DNA from: Glycomyces sp. YM15 | GTDB lineage: Bacteria; Actinomycetota; Actinomycetes; Mycobacteriales; Micromonosporaceae | Length of the DNA stretch: 64,000 bases | NCBI RefSeq assembly: GCF_016918015.1 | Contig: NZ_JAERMK010000019.1 | Coordinates: 1-64,000, forward strand | Direction of reading: 5' to 3' | Part shown: positions 16,057 through 26,710 of the stretch, in pieces | Layout of the letters: each line of letters begins with the position of its first letter | Position numbering within the stretch: position 1 is the stretch's first letter | The notes under the pieces: generated by a model | Told to the model about the DNA's origin: nothing | The model's database searches: none | What the model saw: the letters and a program-made list of their open reading frames with translations, nothing else | Translations under genes and position numbers: made by a program

Positions 16057-17451
16057 ATGCGACTCGACCGAAGAAGAAAGCCCATCGCGATCATCGGCGC
16101 GGCCGCAGCCGCGCTCACCGCCGGCGCCATCACGATCGCCGCGTCCCAAGGCGCGAACGCGGCGGCAGGCTGCGAGGTCGACTACAACGTCGTCAGCAGC
16201 TGGAGCTCGGGCTTCCAAGCCAACATCAGCATCACCAGCGACTCACGAATCGACGACTGGACCGTCGAATGGGACTTCACCAGCGCTGTCTCCGGCATCA
16301 GCGCCTGGAACGTCACCGACGCCGACCTCAGCGGCTCCCACTTCACCGCCTCCGACGCAGGCTGGAACGCCGCCATCGCGGCCGGCCAGACCCGCGAGGT
16401 CTTCGGGTTCACCGCCAGCGGCACCCCCGGCGACATCGAGAACGCCGAGCTCAACGGCGTCCTCTGCGGCGAAGGCGGCGGCGAGCAGACCACCGAACCC
16501 GAACCCACCACCGCCGAACCCACCGAGGAGCCCACCGACCCCGCACCCGAGGGCACCCCGGTCGAAGCACACGGGAAACTCCACGTCTGCGGCGCCCGGA
16601 TGTGCGACGAATCCGACGCCCCCGTCCAACTCAAGGGCGTCTCGAGCATGTGGCTGCACTGGCAGACCCAGCCCTACGCGCAGAACCTGCAGGCGCTCGA
16701 ATGGATGCGCGACAACTGGAACCTCGAGGTCTTCCGCGTCGCCATGGGCGTCGAGCCCGAAGGCGCCTACCTCTCCGACCCCGCAGGCTGGAAGGCCGAA
16801 GTGGAGACTGCGATCAACAACGCGGCCGCCGCGGGCACCTACGTGATCGTCGACTTCCACGCGCACGAAGCGCACCTGCACCAGGCCGAGGCGGTCGCGT
16901 TCTTCAGCGACCTGGCCGAACGCTACGGCCACCTGCCGAACGTCATCTGGGAGCCCTACAACGAGCCTCTGCAGGTCTCCTGGAGCGGCACCGTCAAGCC
17001 GTACCACCAGGCCGTCGTCGCCGCGATCCGCCAGCACGACCCCGACAACATCGTCGTCCTCGGCACCCCGAGCTGGTCCCAGGACGTCGACGTCGCCGCC
17101 GGCGACCCGGTCTCCGGCACGAACCTCATGTACACGCTGCACTTCTACTCGTGCACCCACGCCCAGTGGAACCGCGACAAAGCCGACGCCGCCATCAACG
17201 CGGGACTCCCCCTCTTCGTCACCGAATGGGGCGCCAGCCACGCCGACGGCGGGCTCGACGGCCGCGTCTGCCTCGACGAGGCGCAGCGGTGGGTCGACTG
17301 GATGGAGACCAACGGGATCTCCTGGACCGCTTGGAAACTCGACGTCGGCAACGACTCGACCAACCTCCTCTCCGCCGGTGCACCCGTCACCGGCGGCTGG
17401 GACGACCACCTGCACGGCCACGCCCCGTTCGTGATCGAGAACCTCCAATAG
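16057..17451 (+). CDS. Secreted GH5 cellulase with N-terminal CBM2
   Basis: 464 residues from the ATG at 16057. A twin-Arg/Lys-rich signal (MRLDRRRKPIAIIGAAAAAL) is cleaved near ANA-AAG (about 36). A CBM2 cellulose-binding module spans about 38-145, bounded by Cys in AGCEVDY and NGVLCGE. A Thr/Glu/Pro-rich linker follows (about 148-173), then the GH5 barrel. The acid/base is Glu303 in WEPYNEPL and the nucleophile is Glu390 in FVTEWGAS. It most likely hydrolyses cellulose internally outside the cell (endo-1,4-beta-glucanase). It is a single gene ending in a strong terminator. The CebR-like box suggests induction by cellobiose. Confidence 0.93.
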   Translation: MRLDRRRKPIAIIGAAAAALTAGAITIAASQGANAAAGCEVDYNVVSSWSSGFQANISITSDSRIDDWTVEWDFTSAVSGISAWNVTDADLSGSHFTASDAGWNAAIAAGQTREVFGFTASGTPGDIENAELNGVLCGEGGGEQTTEPEPTTAEPTEEPTDPAPEGTPVEAHGKLHVCGARMCDESDAPVQLKGVSSMWLHWQTQPYAQNLQALEWMRDNWNLEVFRVAMGVEPEGAYLSDPAGWKAEVETAINNAAAAGTYVIVDFHAHEAHLHQAEAVAFFSDLAERYGHLPNVIWEPYNEPLQVSWSGTVKPYHQAVVAAIRQHDPDNIVVLGTPSWSQDVDVAAGDPVSGTNLMYTLHFYSCTHAQWNRDKADAAINAGLPLFVTEWGASHADGGLDGRVCLDEAQRWVDWMETNGISWTAWKLDVGNDSTNLLSAGAPVTGGWDDHLHGHAPFVIENLQ

Positions 17452-17460
17452 CCCCTACGA

Positions 17461-17494
17461 CGGACGGCCCGGACCCGAAGGTCCGGGCCGTCCG
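17461..17494 (+). terminator. Terminator of the cellulase gene
   Basis: A perfect 15-bp stem (CGGACGGCCCGGACC and its complement) closed by a CGAA tetraloop, ten bases after the stop codon. Confidence 0.85.
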
Positions 17495-17525
17495 CCTTGC
17501 TCGCGGCTCGATGGCGAAGCGGCAA

Positions 17526-17539
17526 AGTTACCGCTATCA
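17526..17539. promoter_or_regulatory. Weak arabinan-type operator before GH127
   Basis: AGTTACCGCTATCA matches 11 of 14 positions of TGTTACCGGTAACA, the palindrome found before the arabinan genes at 27-40 kb, and shares the variant GCTA centre with the site at 29683. It lies about 60 bases before the GH127 start. Regulation by the LacI protein encoded at 29.8 kb is a hypothesis. Confidence 0.4.
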
Positions 17540-17599
17540 TCCTGGGGCGGATCGATGACACCCTCCGGTCCGACACGTCGACCTCGCAAGGACCGCTCC

Positions 17600-19852
17600 A
17601 TGAAGCAATTCCCGCTCGACCGCGTCACCCTCCTCGACGGGCCGCTCGCCCGCGCCGCACGCACCGACCTCGAGTACGTCCTCGCGATGGACCCCGACCG
17701 GCTGCTCGCCCCGTTCCTGCGCGAAGCCGGGCTCGAACCCCGCGCCGCCGGCTACGGCAACTGGGAGGACACCGGCCTCGACGGCCACATCGGCGGCCAC
17801 TACCTCTCCGCGCTGGCCCTCCTCGCGGTCGTCACCGGTGAGCCCCAGCCGCGGCGGCGGCTCGACCACATGCTCACCGAACTCGAACGCGCCCAAGACG
17901 CTTTGGGCACCGGCTACATCGGCGGCGTGCCCGGCGGCGCGGCCCTCTTCGAGAACCTGCGCGAGGGCGGCGCCCAGGCCGCCCGCGAGCTGGGATGGGC
18001 GGGCGGCAACTGGGTGCCCTGGTACAACGTGCACAAGACCTTCGCCGGGCTCATCGACGTCCACCGACTCATCGGCGACGAGCGCGCGCTGGCCATGGTG
18101 ACCCGCCTCGCCGACTGGTGGCTCGGCATCGCCGCGGGGATGGACGACGAGGCGTTCGAGACCATGCTGGACACCGAGTTCGGCGGCATGAACGAGGCGT
18201 ACGCCGACCTCGCCGCGCTCACCGGGCGCGAGGACTACGCCGACATGGCGGTCCGCTTCTCCCACAAGGCCGTCCTCGACCCGCTGCTGGAGCGGCGCGA
18301 CGCCCTCACCGGCCAGCACGCGAACACGCTGATCCCCAAGGCCATCGGCTACGCGGCCACCGCCGCAGTCCGAGGCGACAAGGACCTCGAGGCGGCGGCC
18401 CGGTTCTTCTGGCACGAGGTGGTCGAAAAGCGCTCGGTCGCGATCGGCGGCAACAGCGTCCGCGAGCACTTCCACGCCGTGGACGACTTCTCGCCCATGA
18501 TCGAGGACCGTGAGGGCCCCGAGACCTGCAACACCTACAACATGCTCAAGCTGACGAAGCTCCTCGCCGAGGCCGAGCTGGAACCGGCCCACTTGGACTA
18601 CGTCGAGCGGGCGATCCTGAACCACCAGTTGCCTTCCCAGCATCCCGAACGCGGCGGGTTCGTCTACTTCACTCCGATGCGGCCGCGCCATTACCGGGTC
18701 TACTCGCAGCCGCACCTGGGCATGTGGTGCTGCGTCGGCACCGGCATCGAGGCGCAGGCGAAGTACACCGAATGGGTCTTCGGCGAGCACGAGGGCGCCC
18801 TGGCGGTGAACCTGTACGTCCCGGCGCAGCTCGAAACCCCCGAGTTCGGCGGCCGGATTCGTATCGAGACCGCCTTCCCCGCGAGCGAACACGTCCAATT
18901 GATCCTCGACCTGGACGGGCCGAGCGAGTTCACGCTGCGCCTGCGAGTCCCCGGCTGGACCGACGCGCTCGCCGATCTCGAGGTCAACGGCGAACCGGTG
19001 GAAGCCGAAATCCTCCCGGGAGCGGTCCTCATCGGACGGACCTGGCGGCCGGGTGACACCGTCGCGTTCCGCCTCCCGCTGCGCCTCCGGGCCGAGCGCC
19101 TGCCCGACGGCTCGCCGTGGCAGGCCTACTTCGCCGGCCCGATCCTCCTCGCCGCCCGCGACGGCGCGGAACACCTGACCGGGCTCATCGCCGACGACAG
19201 TCGCATGGGCCACGTCGCCTGGGGCCCGCTGCGCGGCTTCGCCGACGTGCCCATCGTCGCCGACCGCCCCGCCGACGACGTCCTCACCAGTGAAGGGCCG
19301 CTTCGCTACCGGCTCGCCACCGCCGACCCGGACGACACCGTGGAACTGGTCCCGTTCTACGAAGTGCACGACACCCGTTACACCCTCTACTGGCCGGTCG
19401 CTTCCGAAGACGAGATCGCGGAGCGCCGCGAGGCACTGATCGCGATCGACCGCGACCTGCCGCTCGACGCGATGACCGTCGACAAGGTCGCGTTCGGCGA
19501 GCAGCAGCCCGAAACCGACCACCGCTTCCAGGGCGAGGCCACCGAGGTCACCATGGACGCCAACGGCAGGCGCGCGAGGAAGACCACGGCCGCCATGTCC
19601 GTCGTCCTGAACGACGCCGACAACGAAGGCCGCCGGCTCCGCATCGGCTACCGACTCGGCGGCGAGCCCGCCGCAGTCGCGGTGCGCCTGGGCGGCGTGC
19701 TCCTGGCGGAGGAGCGCTGGGACGCGGCCGAAGGCGACTTCGACTTCGACTACCACCTGCCCGAAGGGCTCACCTCGCCGCTCGACCTCGAATTCGAAGC
19801 ACGCGACGGCCGCCCGACCCCCGCGATCACCATCGTCCGCCTCATCCGCTGA
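17600..19852 (+). CDS. GH127 beta-L-arabinofuranosidase
   Basis: 750 residues from the ATG at 17600. It is a DUF1680/GH127 protein: an alpha/alpha barrel (about 20-420) followed by beta-sandwich domains. The zinc and catalytic set of this family is present, with Glu308 and Cys310 in GPETCNTYN and the Cys pair 377-378 in GMWCCVGTG, where the first is the family's nucleophile. No signal peptide, so it acts in the cytosol on short beta-linked L-arabinofuranosides taken up from outside. The C-terminal 150 residues (about 600-750) look like the extra beta domain of GH127/GH146 proteins. It is followed after 15 bases by a GH43-like gene in the same transcript. Confidence 0.92.
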   Translation: MKQFPLDRVTLLDGPLARAARTDLEYVLAMDPDRLLAPFLREAGLEPRAAGYGNWEDTGLDGHIGGHYLSALALLAVVTGEPQPRRRLDHMLTELERAQDALGTGYIGGVPGGAALFENLREGGAQAARELGWAGGNWVPWYNVHKTFAGLIDVHRLIGDERALAMVTRLADWWLGIAAGMDDEAFETMLDTEFGGMNEAYADLAALTGREDYADMAVRFSHKAVLDPLLERRDALTGQHANTLIPKAIGYAATAAVRGDKDLEAAARFFWHEVVEKRSVAIGGNSVREHFHAVDDFSPMIEDREGPETCNTYNMLKLTKLLAEAELEPAHLDYVERAILNHQLPSQHPERGGFVYFTPMRPRHYRVYSQPHLGMWCCVGTGIEAQAKYTEWVFGEHEGALAVNLYVPAQLETPEFGGRIRIETAFPASEHVQLILDLDGPSEFTLRLRVPGWTDALADLEVNGEPVEAEILPGAVLIGRTWRPGDTVAFRLPLRLRAERLPDGSPWQAYFAGPILLAARDGAEHLTGLIADDSRMGHVAWGPLRGFADVPIVADRPADDVLTSEGPLRYRLATADPDDTVELVPFYEVHDTRYTLYWPVASEDEIAERREALIAIDRDLPLDAMTVDKVAFGEQQPETDHRFQGEATEVTMDANGRRARKTTAAMSVVLNDADNEGRRLRIGYRLGGEPAAVAVRLGGVLLAEERWDAAEGDFDFDYHLPEGLTSPLDLEFEARDGRPTPAITIVRLIR

Positions 19853-19867
19853 CCCGAAAGGCCGACG

Positions 19868-20860
19868 ATGACCGCCATCCCCAAACCCCTGTTCCGCGAC
19901 CCGATCCACGACGGAGCCGCCGACCCCACCGTGATCTGGAACCGCGAGGCGGGGGAGTGGTGGATGTTCTACACCAACCGCCGCGTCACGGCGCCCCCGC
20001 TCGACGACGTCTCGTGGGTCTTCGGCACCGACATCGGCATCGCCACCACGGCCGACGGCGGCGCGACCTGGGCCTACCGCGGCATCGCGCAGGGCCTCGA
20101 GACCGGTTGGGGCCGAGACACCTTCTGGGCGCCGGAGGTCATCGACGACGGCGAGACCTACCACATGTACGTGAGCTTCATCGAAGGCGTGCACGCGGAC
20201 TGGGGCGCACCGGCGGAGATCCGGCACTACACGAGCGCCGACCTCGCGCACTGGGACTATCAGTCCACACTCGACCTCGACTCGGAGCACGTCATCGACG
20301 CGTGCGTCCTCCCGCTCCCCGAAGGCGGCTGGCGCATGTGGTTCAAGGACGACGACCACGGCACCCACACCTACACCGCCGACAGCCCCGACCTCTACGA
20401 GTGGACCACCGGCGGCGCCGCAGTCGAGAACGCGCCGCACGAGGGCCCCAACGTCTTCGCCCTCGGCGGCGCCTACTGGATGCTCACCGACGAATGGTGC
20501 GGCCTTCGCGTGCACCGCTCAGACGACCTGCGCACCTGGGAGACCCACGACTGCATCCTCGCCGAATCCGGTGCGGGTGAGGACGACGGCGGCAACGGGC
20601 TCCACGCCGACGTGGTCGCCGTCGGCGACGACGCGTTCGTCTTCTACTTCACCCACCCCGGCCGTGTCCCCGGCGAGCCCGGCGACGACCGCTACGAGCA
20701 CCGCCGCACATCGCTCCAGGTCGCCCGTGCCCATATCGTCGACGGCCGCCTCGTATGCGACCGCGACGAGGCCCTGACCGCGCCGATCCTGCCGCTCACC
20801 GGACACGCCGAGGCCTCTGCGTTCCAGCTCGGTCGCGCAGCGGCGATGCATATCCTGTAG
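19868..20860 (+). CDS. GH43-like glycosidase, five-bladed beta-propeller
   Basis: 330 residues, with no signal peptide. It shows the repeated Trp/Asp blade pattern of clans GH-F/GH-J: an N-terminal Asp in GAADPTVIWN (usual general base), WWMFYTNRR, WAPEVIDDGETYHMYVSF, RMWFKDDDHG, and a late acidic stretch. The subfamily cannot be fixed; GH43 or a related arabinosidase or galactosidase family is most likely. It is co-transcribed with GH127 and so probably works on the same arabinose-containing oligosaccharides in the cytosol. The promoter of the next gene overlaps its last codons. Confidence 0.78.
   Translation: MTAIPKPLFRDPIHDGAADPTVIWNREAGEWWMFYTNRRVTAPPLDDVSWVFGTDIGIATTADGGATWAYRGIAQGLETGWGRDTFWAPEVIDDGETYHMYVSFIEGVHADWGAPAEIRHYTSADLAHWDYQSTLDLDSEHVIDACVLPLPEGGWRMWFKDDDHGTHTYTADSPDLYEWTTGGAAVENAPHEGPNVFALGGAYWMLTDEWCGLRVHRSDDLRTWETHDCILAESGAGEDDGGNGLHADVVAVGDDAFVFYFTHPGRVPGEPGDDRYEHRRTSLQVARAHIVDGRLVCDRDEALTAPILPLTGHAEASAFQLGRAAAMHIL
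20829..20856 (+). promoter_or_regulatory. Promoter of the VOC gene, inside the GH43-like 3' end
   Basis: TCGGTC (20829-20834), 16 bases and TATCCT (20851-20856). The truncated VOC copy at 48.5 kb keeps the same arrangement (TTGGTC, 16 bases, TATCCT) and a 25-base leader with only four differences. That conservation, in otherwise unrelated surroundings, supports it as a real promoter. Confidence 0.55.
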
Positions 20861-20937
20861 CAGTGCCGTTTTCGCCGCGTCGGCTTCCCGCGGGCGCATC
20901 GGAGTCGAGCGCACGGGATTCGACTGCGAGGAACCGG

Positions 20938-21324
20938 ATGAGCATCGAGCTGAACCACACGATCGTCTACGCCGAGGACAAGTGGGCCTCCGCGGAGTTC
21001 CTGGCCGGTCTGCTGGGACTCGGCACTTCGACGTTCGGACCGTTCGTACAGATCACCACCGCCAACGGCGTCGGTCTCGACTATGCGACCGCCCCGAAAG
21101 GCCGCATAACCCCGCAGCACTACGCCTTCCTGGTCTCCGACGAGGAGTTCGACGCGGCCTTCGACAGGATCAAGGCGCAGGGCCTGACCTACTGGGCCGA
21201 TCCGCACCACCGGCGCGAGGGCGAGATCAACCGCAACGACGGCGGCCGCGGCGTGTACTTCCTCGATCCGAGCGGCCACAATCTGGAGCTGATCACCGTC
21301 CCCTACGGCGGATGGCCGACATAG
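20938..21324 (+). CDS. VOC-family protein (glyoxalase/dioxygenase fold)
   Basis: 128 residues from the ATG at 20938. It has the two beta-alpha-beta-beta-beta units of the vicinal oxygen chelate fold: NHTIVYAEDKWASAEFLAGLLG at the N-terminus and RGVYFLDPSGHNLELITVPYGG at the C-terminus. Metal-ligand candidates are His (N-terminal NHT), His in TPQHYAF and Glu in NLELIT. The pattern fits small VOC proteins annotated as glyoxalase or bleomycin-resistance-like. The true substrate is unknown. A truncated paralogue lies at 48.5 kb. Confidence 0.88.
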   Translation: MSIELNHTIVYAEDKWASAEFLAGLLGLGTSTFGPFVQITTANGVGLDYATAPKGRITPQHYAFLVSDEEFDAAFDRIKAQGLTYWADPHHRREGEINRNDGGRGVYFLDPSGHNLELITVPYGGWPT

Positions 21325-21327
21325 CGG

Positions 21328-22686
<1,359 letters not shown>

Positions 22687-22758
22687 TCAGGAGTGACAAC
22701 GGTGGGCGGCCGCGGCGAGCGCTGTCCCTGGCAATGTTGTCGTTGATCGCCCACACGT

Positions 22759-22769
22759 CGAAATTTTCG
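22759..22769. promoter_or_regulatory. CGAAA-N-TTTCG dyad upstream of the esterase
   Basis: CGAAATTTTCG is an exact CGAAA-N-TTTCG palindrome, 87 bases upstream of the esterase start. A dyad of this form has been described upstream of Streptomyces xylanase genes (from memory). That fits an acetylxylan esterase. The surrounding 22740-22800 is AT-richer than the rest and probably holds the promoter. Confidence 0.5.
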
Positions 22770-22952
22770 GTCTGGTCCACGAAAATGACGAATCGTCCAC
22801 ACAGCATAGCCAGGAGGGTCTAGGTATGTAAATAGATCGAGGTAAGGGCCGATGTCCTCACATGGAGCTCCAAACCTTGGCGTGCATCGTCCACCGCCTG
22901 CCGCTGCGCAACTGCATCACCTGGCGCAAGAGGAAAGAGCCAGCGGGCTTCG

Positions 22953-23465
22953 TCAGATCTGGGCGCTCCAGGCGACCACGAACAATCCGGTCGCCGCGCA
23001 GGCCACCACGGCGACGAGCCATGCCCACCACGGGTTCCTCCCGCCACCGAATGACGCCGAGAGTCTCCGGTTGAGCGCGCCGATGCCGATGACGACTGCC
23101 AGGACCGCGAGCTGGAAGACCGTCGAAGTCGCGAAGTGCACCGCCCAGGCCCCGGCGAGACTCGGTCCGCCCCAAGCGTCGTCGTAGGGTCCGCGATCGA
23201 ACAGTCCATAGAGCGCCCCGCGCGCGAAGGTGAGGACGACGAAACCCAGCAGGATCCATGCCGCGAGGCCCAGGCCCAGTCCGATCAGCGCGTGCCCCCA
23301 CACGGAGGCCCGCTTCGGTGGAGGCCCCTCACCGATCCCGAAGACGCGGCGCGGCAATGCGGCATTCGGTGCGAGAACGAGCGCGACGCTCGCCACCGGG
23401 AGTGCGGCGGCGTCGGCGACCAGGCGGAGCGCCCGACCGAAGCGGTTCCGTGGAGTGGCGTCCAT
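22953..23465 (-). CDS. Membrane protein of unknown function
   Basis: 170 residues from the ATG at 23465 (MDATPRNRFGRALRLVADAA). Four hydrophobic spans are visible, at about 15-35, 58-80 (GLGLGLAAWILLGFVVLTFA), 105-130 (HFATSTVFQLAVLAVVIGIG) and 145-168. It has no recognised domain. The 280 bases between it and the esterase start hold no gene I can support. The longer open frame upstream of this ATG is not membrane-protein-like and is left out. Confidence 0.55.
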   Translation of the reverse strand: MDATPRNRFGRALRLVADAAALPVASVALVLAPNAALPRRVFGIGEGPPPKRASVWGHALIGLGLGLAAWILLGFVVLTFARGALYGLFDRGPYDDAWGGPSLAGAWAVHFATSTVFQLAVLAVVIGIGALNRRLSASFGGGRNPWWAWLVAVVACAATGLFVVAWSAQI

Positions 23466-23685
23466 GGGTCGATCGTAACGACGGCGGGACCGACGCGGGG
23501 TTCCACAGGCCGGGACGCCTTCCCCCGTTCGGCTTCGGGTTGATGCCCACTCGGTCACGAGGTGGAGCCAGCGGTCGGCTGGCGTTCCGGCGCTTGTCGT
23601 GACGCTGCTCCGCGAAGGCCCGGCGCGGGTCACAGCGAAGTGTGCGCAGTAGGCGCCACCTCTTGACGAGGCGGTCGGCCGTGTC

Positions 23686-24864
23686 TCACTCGCCGACGTC
23701 CGCCAGTGCCGCTTCGAGTTCCTCCAAGTAGGCCCGCTGCGCCGGGGCGGTGTTCATGATCGACTCGACAACGGCCTGCTCCCACTGCGCGCTCGCCGCT
23801 GCGGTGTAGCCGACGGCTTCGTCGCATGCGGTGACCGCGGCGGCGGCCTCGAACTCGGCGGCCTTCGCCGTCTCGTACCGTTCACGGTCGGCATCGGTGA
23901 TGTCCGAATGGGAGTATTCGGTAACGCCGTCCGAGGTCTGCTGGGCGGCCTCGGGCAGGTACTGCTGCTGCCAGTGGTCGTACATGTCGAGGCCGCCGGA
24001 TTGGGAAAGCGTCCAGTCGCCGTAGCCGGCGTCGGCGAGACAGGTGAGGAACTCGTCGGCTTCAGGTGCAGGGTCGACCGTGAACGGCGCGGAGCTCTCG
24101 CCGAGTTCCAGCACTGGTCCCCAGACCCAACGCGACCCGGTGAACACGTCGTCGACTTCGCGCGGTTCGCCGTGCAGCTCGGTGAGCGTCGCGCCCTGGC
24201 AGCCTTCAGGGGGACGCTTCACAGTGCCGGCCGGCGCCCATTCGCCGCCTGGCATGCCCGCGGCCTCCCAGTCGTCAGCGTTGAGGATGCTCGCCGTCTT
24301 GCTGGTGACGGCCCAGTCCACCCCGCGGTAGGCGATCTCCCATCGCATCTGTTCGACAGCGGGAAGGCCCTCCCAGCCTTCGCCCGCGGCTTCGAGCTCG
24401 GGCACGTTGACCGCGGTCATCTCCGTCTCGTCCGCATCGGAGGCAGCGGCGAGTTCCGTTTCCTGCAGGTCGATGCCGTCCTGGTCGCCGTAGGCGTCGG
24501 CGAAGTCGAGCCAGTGACCGAGCGCGCGAGTCGCGGCCTCCGCCGTGTCGGGGAGCCCGACCGGGCCCTCGATGCTCGCGAGCGTCGCACTCGGCGAAGG
24601 ACCCTGCATGTTCCATCCACTGGTCATCGCCTCGACGTTGTGGGCGGTGAAGCCTTCGCCCGCCAAGCATTCGATGACGGCTTCGGTTTCGGCGACTCGC
24701 AGTTCCAACTGCGCTGACGCGACGTCCGCCCAGAGTTGGTCGAGCTGCTCGATTTCGTCCAGGGGCGGCGTCGGATCCGCGGCCTCAGGTCGGGTGCCCT
24801 CGCCACAAGCGGCGGCGGTCAGCAGGGCAAGGGCAATGAATGGGGCGAATCGGCGCGTGAGCAC
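23686..24864 (-). CDS. Large secreted lipoprotein of unknown function
   Basis: 392 residues. A lipoprotein signal has its lipobox at LLTAAAC (Cys20), followed by an acidic, Pro/Thr-containing tether (GEGTRPEAADPTPPLDEIEQ). The mature part is mostly helical and rich in Ala, Glu and Trp. Two segments repeat a similar theme, AVIECLAGEGFTAHN near 62 and FLTCLADAGYGDWTL near 285, each a single Cys followed by a Gly-Tyr/Phe turn. These may be paired subdomains. This resembles many actinobacterial lipoproteins without assigned function. It is a single gene. 24865-25135 downstream of the next gene's end holds nothing I can support. Confidence 0.7.
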   Translation of the reverse strand: MLTRRFAPFIALALLTAAACGEGTRPEAADPTPPLDEIEQLDQLWADVASAQLELRVAETEAVIECLAGEGFTAHNVEAMTSGWNMQGPSPSATLASIEGPVGLPDTAEAATRALGHWLDFADAYGDQDGIDLQETELAAASDADETEMTAVNVPELEAAGEGWEGLPAVEQMRWEIAYRGVDWAVTSKTASILNADDWEAAGMPGGEWAPAGTVKRPPEGCQGATLTELHGEPREVDDVFTGSRWVWGPVLELGESSAPFTVDPAPEADEFLTCLADAGYGDWTLSQSGGLDMYDHWQQQYLPEAAQQTSDGVTEYSHSDITDADRERYETAKAAEFEAAAAVTACDEAVGYTAAASAQWEQAVVESIMNTAPAQRAYLEELEAALADVGE

Positions 24865-25135
24865 GGCAGGGGTTCCGTTCGGTTGCCGAACAACGATGAT
24901 CAGAGATGCCGATGCTACCTGCCCGGCGATGCGCTGTCAGTCCCGCCGTTTCGTCAGATATGCGTTGCGCTGCAAGCCAAGCCGCAGGGACGGCGTCGTC
25001 CGCGGCCCGGCGCGGGTTCGCGAACGGACACCGTCCGAGCCCGGGTCCTGACCGTGCTCGGCCCCTTCGCATGCGAACGCGGCCAGTACGAGTCGGCCCT
25101 CCGCGCCGCACGGCGGTTCTGGCACCCCGCCTGTT

Positions 25136-26710
25136 TCAACCCCGGCCGAGCGCCGCGGTGCCGTCCTCGCTTTCGGCGATCGCCACGATCCGGCGCGCCA
25201 TGCCGGAGAACACCAGGCCGTGGAACGGCATCACCGCGAGCCAGTAGAGCCGGCCCGAGAGCCCGCGCGGGAAGAAGACCGCCCGTTGGCGGTACCGCGT
25301 GCGCGCGTTCGTCTCGCACGAGAGATCCAGCCAGGCGAGGCCGGGGAGCCGCATCTCGGCGCGCAGCCGCAGCAGCCGACCCGGCTCGCACACCTCGACC
25401 CGCCAGAAATCGATCACGTCGCCGACCCGCAGCCCTGAGCGGCTCCGGCGCCCCCGCTTGAGCCCCACCCCGCCGAACACGCGGTCGCTCCACCCCCGAA
25501 GCGCCCACAGCAGCGGTGTCGAATACCAGCCGTTCTCTCCGCCGATACCCTCGATCACCCTCCACAGTGCCTCCGGGCTCGCCGTCGTCTCGACTGCGCG
25601 GACATCGGTGTAGACCACCCGCCCGGCCCACTCGGGGTCGCTCGGCAGCGGGTCGCTCGGCGCCTGCGCCACCGTCGCGTCGGCCCAGCTCGTCTCGACC
25701 TGGTCGACCTCGATGCTCCCCAGCGCGAGTCGCAACGCGTCGTCATACGAGGTGAGTCCGCCGGGCGGCGGCGGGATGAGCCCGTCGATGCGGTGGTCGT
25801 GCATGACGCAGTCGTGCTGCAGGGATTCCACGAGCGGCCGGGCGAGGTTGCGCGGCACCGGCGTCACGAGACCGACCCAGTGCGACGCGAGGCGAGGCGT
25901 CAGCACCGGCAGCGCCAAGATACGGCGGCGCGGCAGGCCGGCGAGCCGCGCGTACCGGTTCATCATCTGGTCGTAGCGCAGCACGTCGGGACCGCCGATG
26001 TCGAACGCGCCGTTCGCGTCGTCGCCCACTTTCAGCGCGCACAGCAGGTAGTGCAGGACGTCGCGAATCGCGATCGGCTGGATGCGGTTGCGAACCCATC
26101 GGGGCGCGGTCATCACCGGCAGCACCTCGGTCAGATGCCGGATCATCTCGAACGAGGCCGACCCCGAACCGATCACCACGCCCGCTTGGAGCACCAGCGT
26201 GGGCACCCGCGAGCTACGAAGGATCTCGCCCACCTCACGCCGCGACGCCAGATGCGCGGAGAGCGGCCCCGATCGCGGGGAGAGGCCCCCGAGGTACACC
26301 AGCCGCCGCACGCCGGCCGCCTTGGCGGCAACGGCGACGATCCCTGCGATGGCGCGGTCGATACGCCGGAAATCACGGCTGCCGGTCATCGAGTGGACCA
26401 GGTGGTACGCGAACGTGACGCCCTCCATCGCGCGCCGCACCGCGTCCGCGTCGGTGGCGTCGCCTATGACCACCTCAACGCCGTCGGACCTCGCGAAATC
26501 GCGCGCCCGCTCCGGCCGCCTGGTGAGCAGACGGACCCGGTACCCGGCGTTGAGCAGCCGCGGCAGCAGCCGCCCGCCGATGTACCCGGTGGCACCGAGC
26601 AGCAGCACCAGCGGCGCGGTCGTATCCGCGCCGGCGGGCGTCCAGCGATACAGCGGCTCGGCACCGCTCGGCGCCGTGATGTCCGCTCGCGGCTCGTTCA
26701 CTCCTGTCAC
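25136..26710 (-). CDS. SDR-family NAD(P)-binding protein with DUF2867
   Basis: 524 residues from GTG at 26710, preceded by GGGAG at eight bases. An atypical SDR Rossmann domain (about 28-330) has LLLGATGYIGGRLLPRLL, EVVIGDATDADAVRRAM and YLGGLSPRSG. It is followed by DUF2867 (about 380-515; VYTDVRAVETTASPEALW, WYSTPLLWALRGW, LPGLAWLDLSC, LSGRLYWLAVMPFHGLVF). This SDR-DUF2867 fusion is widespread in actinobacteria and often annotated as NAD-dependent epimerase or complex-I-assembly-like. Its reaction is unknown. It is divergent from the arabinan locus. Confidence 0.82.
   Translation of the reverse strand: MTGVNEPRADITAPSGAEPLYRWTPAGADTTAPLVLLLGATGYIGGRLLPRLLNAGYRVRLLTRRPERARDFARSDGVEVVIGDATDADAVRRAMEGVTFAYHLVHSMTGSRDFRRIDRAIAGIVAVAAKAAGVRRLVYLGGLSPRSGPLSAHLASRREVGEILRSSRVPTLVLQAGVVIGSGSASFEMIRHLTEVLPVMTAPRWVRNRIQPIAIRDVLHYLLCALKVGDDANGAFDIGGPDVLRYDQMMNRYARLAGLPRRRILALPVLTPRLASHWVGLVTPVPRNLARPLVESLQHDCVMHDHRIDGLIPPPPGGLTSYDDALRLALGSIEVDQVETSWADATVAQAPSDPLPSDPEWAGRVVYTDVRAVETTASPEALWRVIEGIGGENGWYSTPLLWALRGWSDRVFGGVGLKRGRRSRSGLRVGDVIDFWRVEVCEPGRLLRLRAEMRLPGLAWLDLSCETNARTRYRQRAVFFPRGLSGRLYWLAVMPFHGLVFSGMARRIVAIAESEDGTAALGRG

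Noticed and set aside
17537-20515. 992-codon open frame on the minus strand
   Set aside because: Antisense to GH127 and the GH43-like gene, which have clear catalytic motifs and ribosome sites. The antisense translation has no recognisable family.
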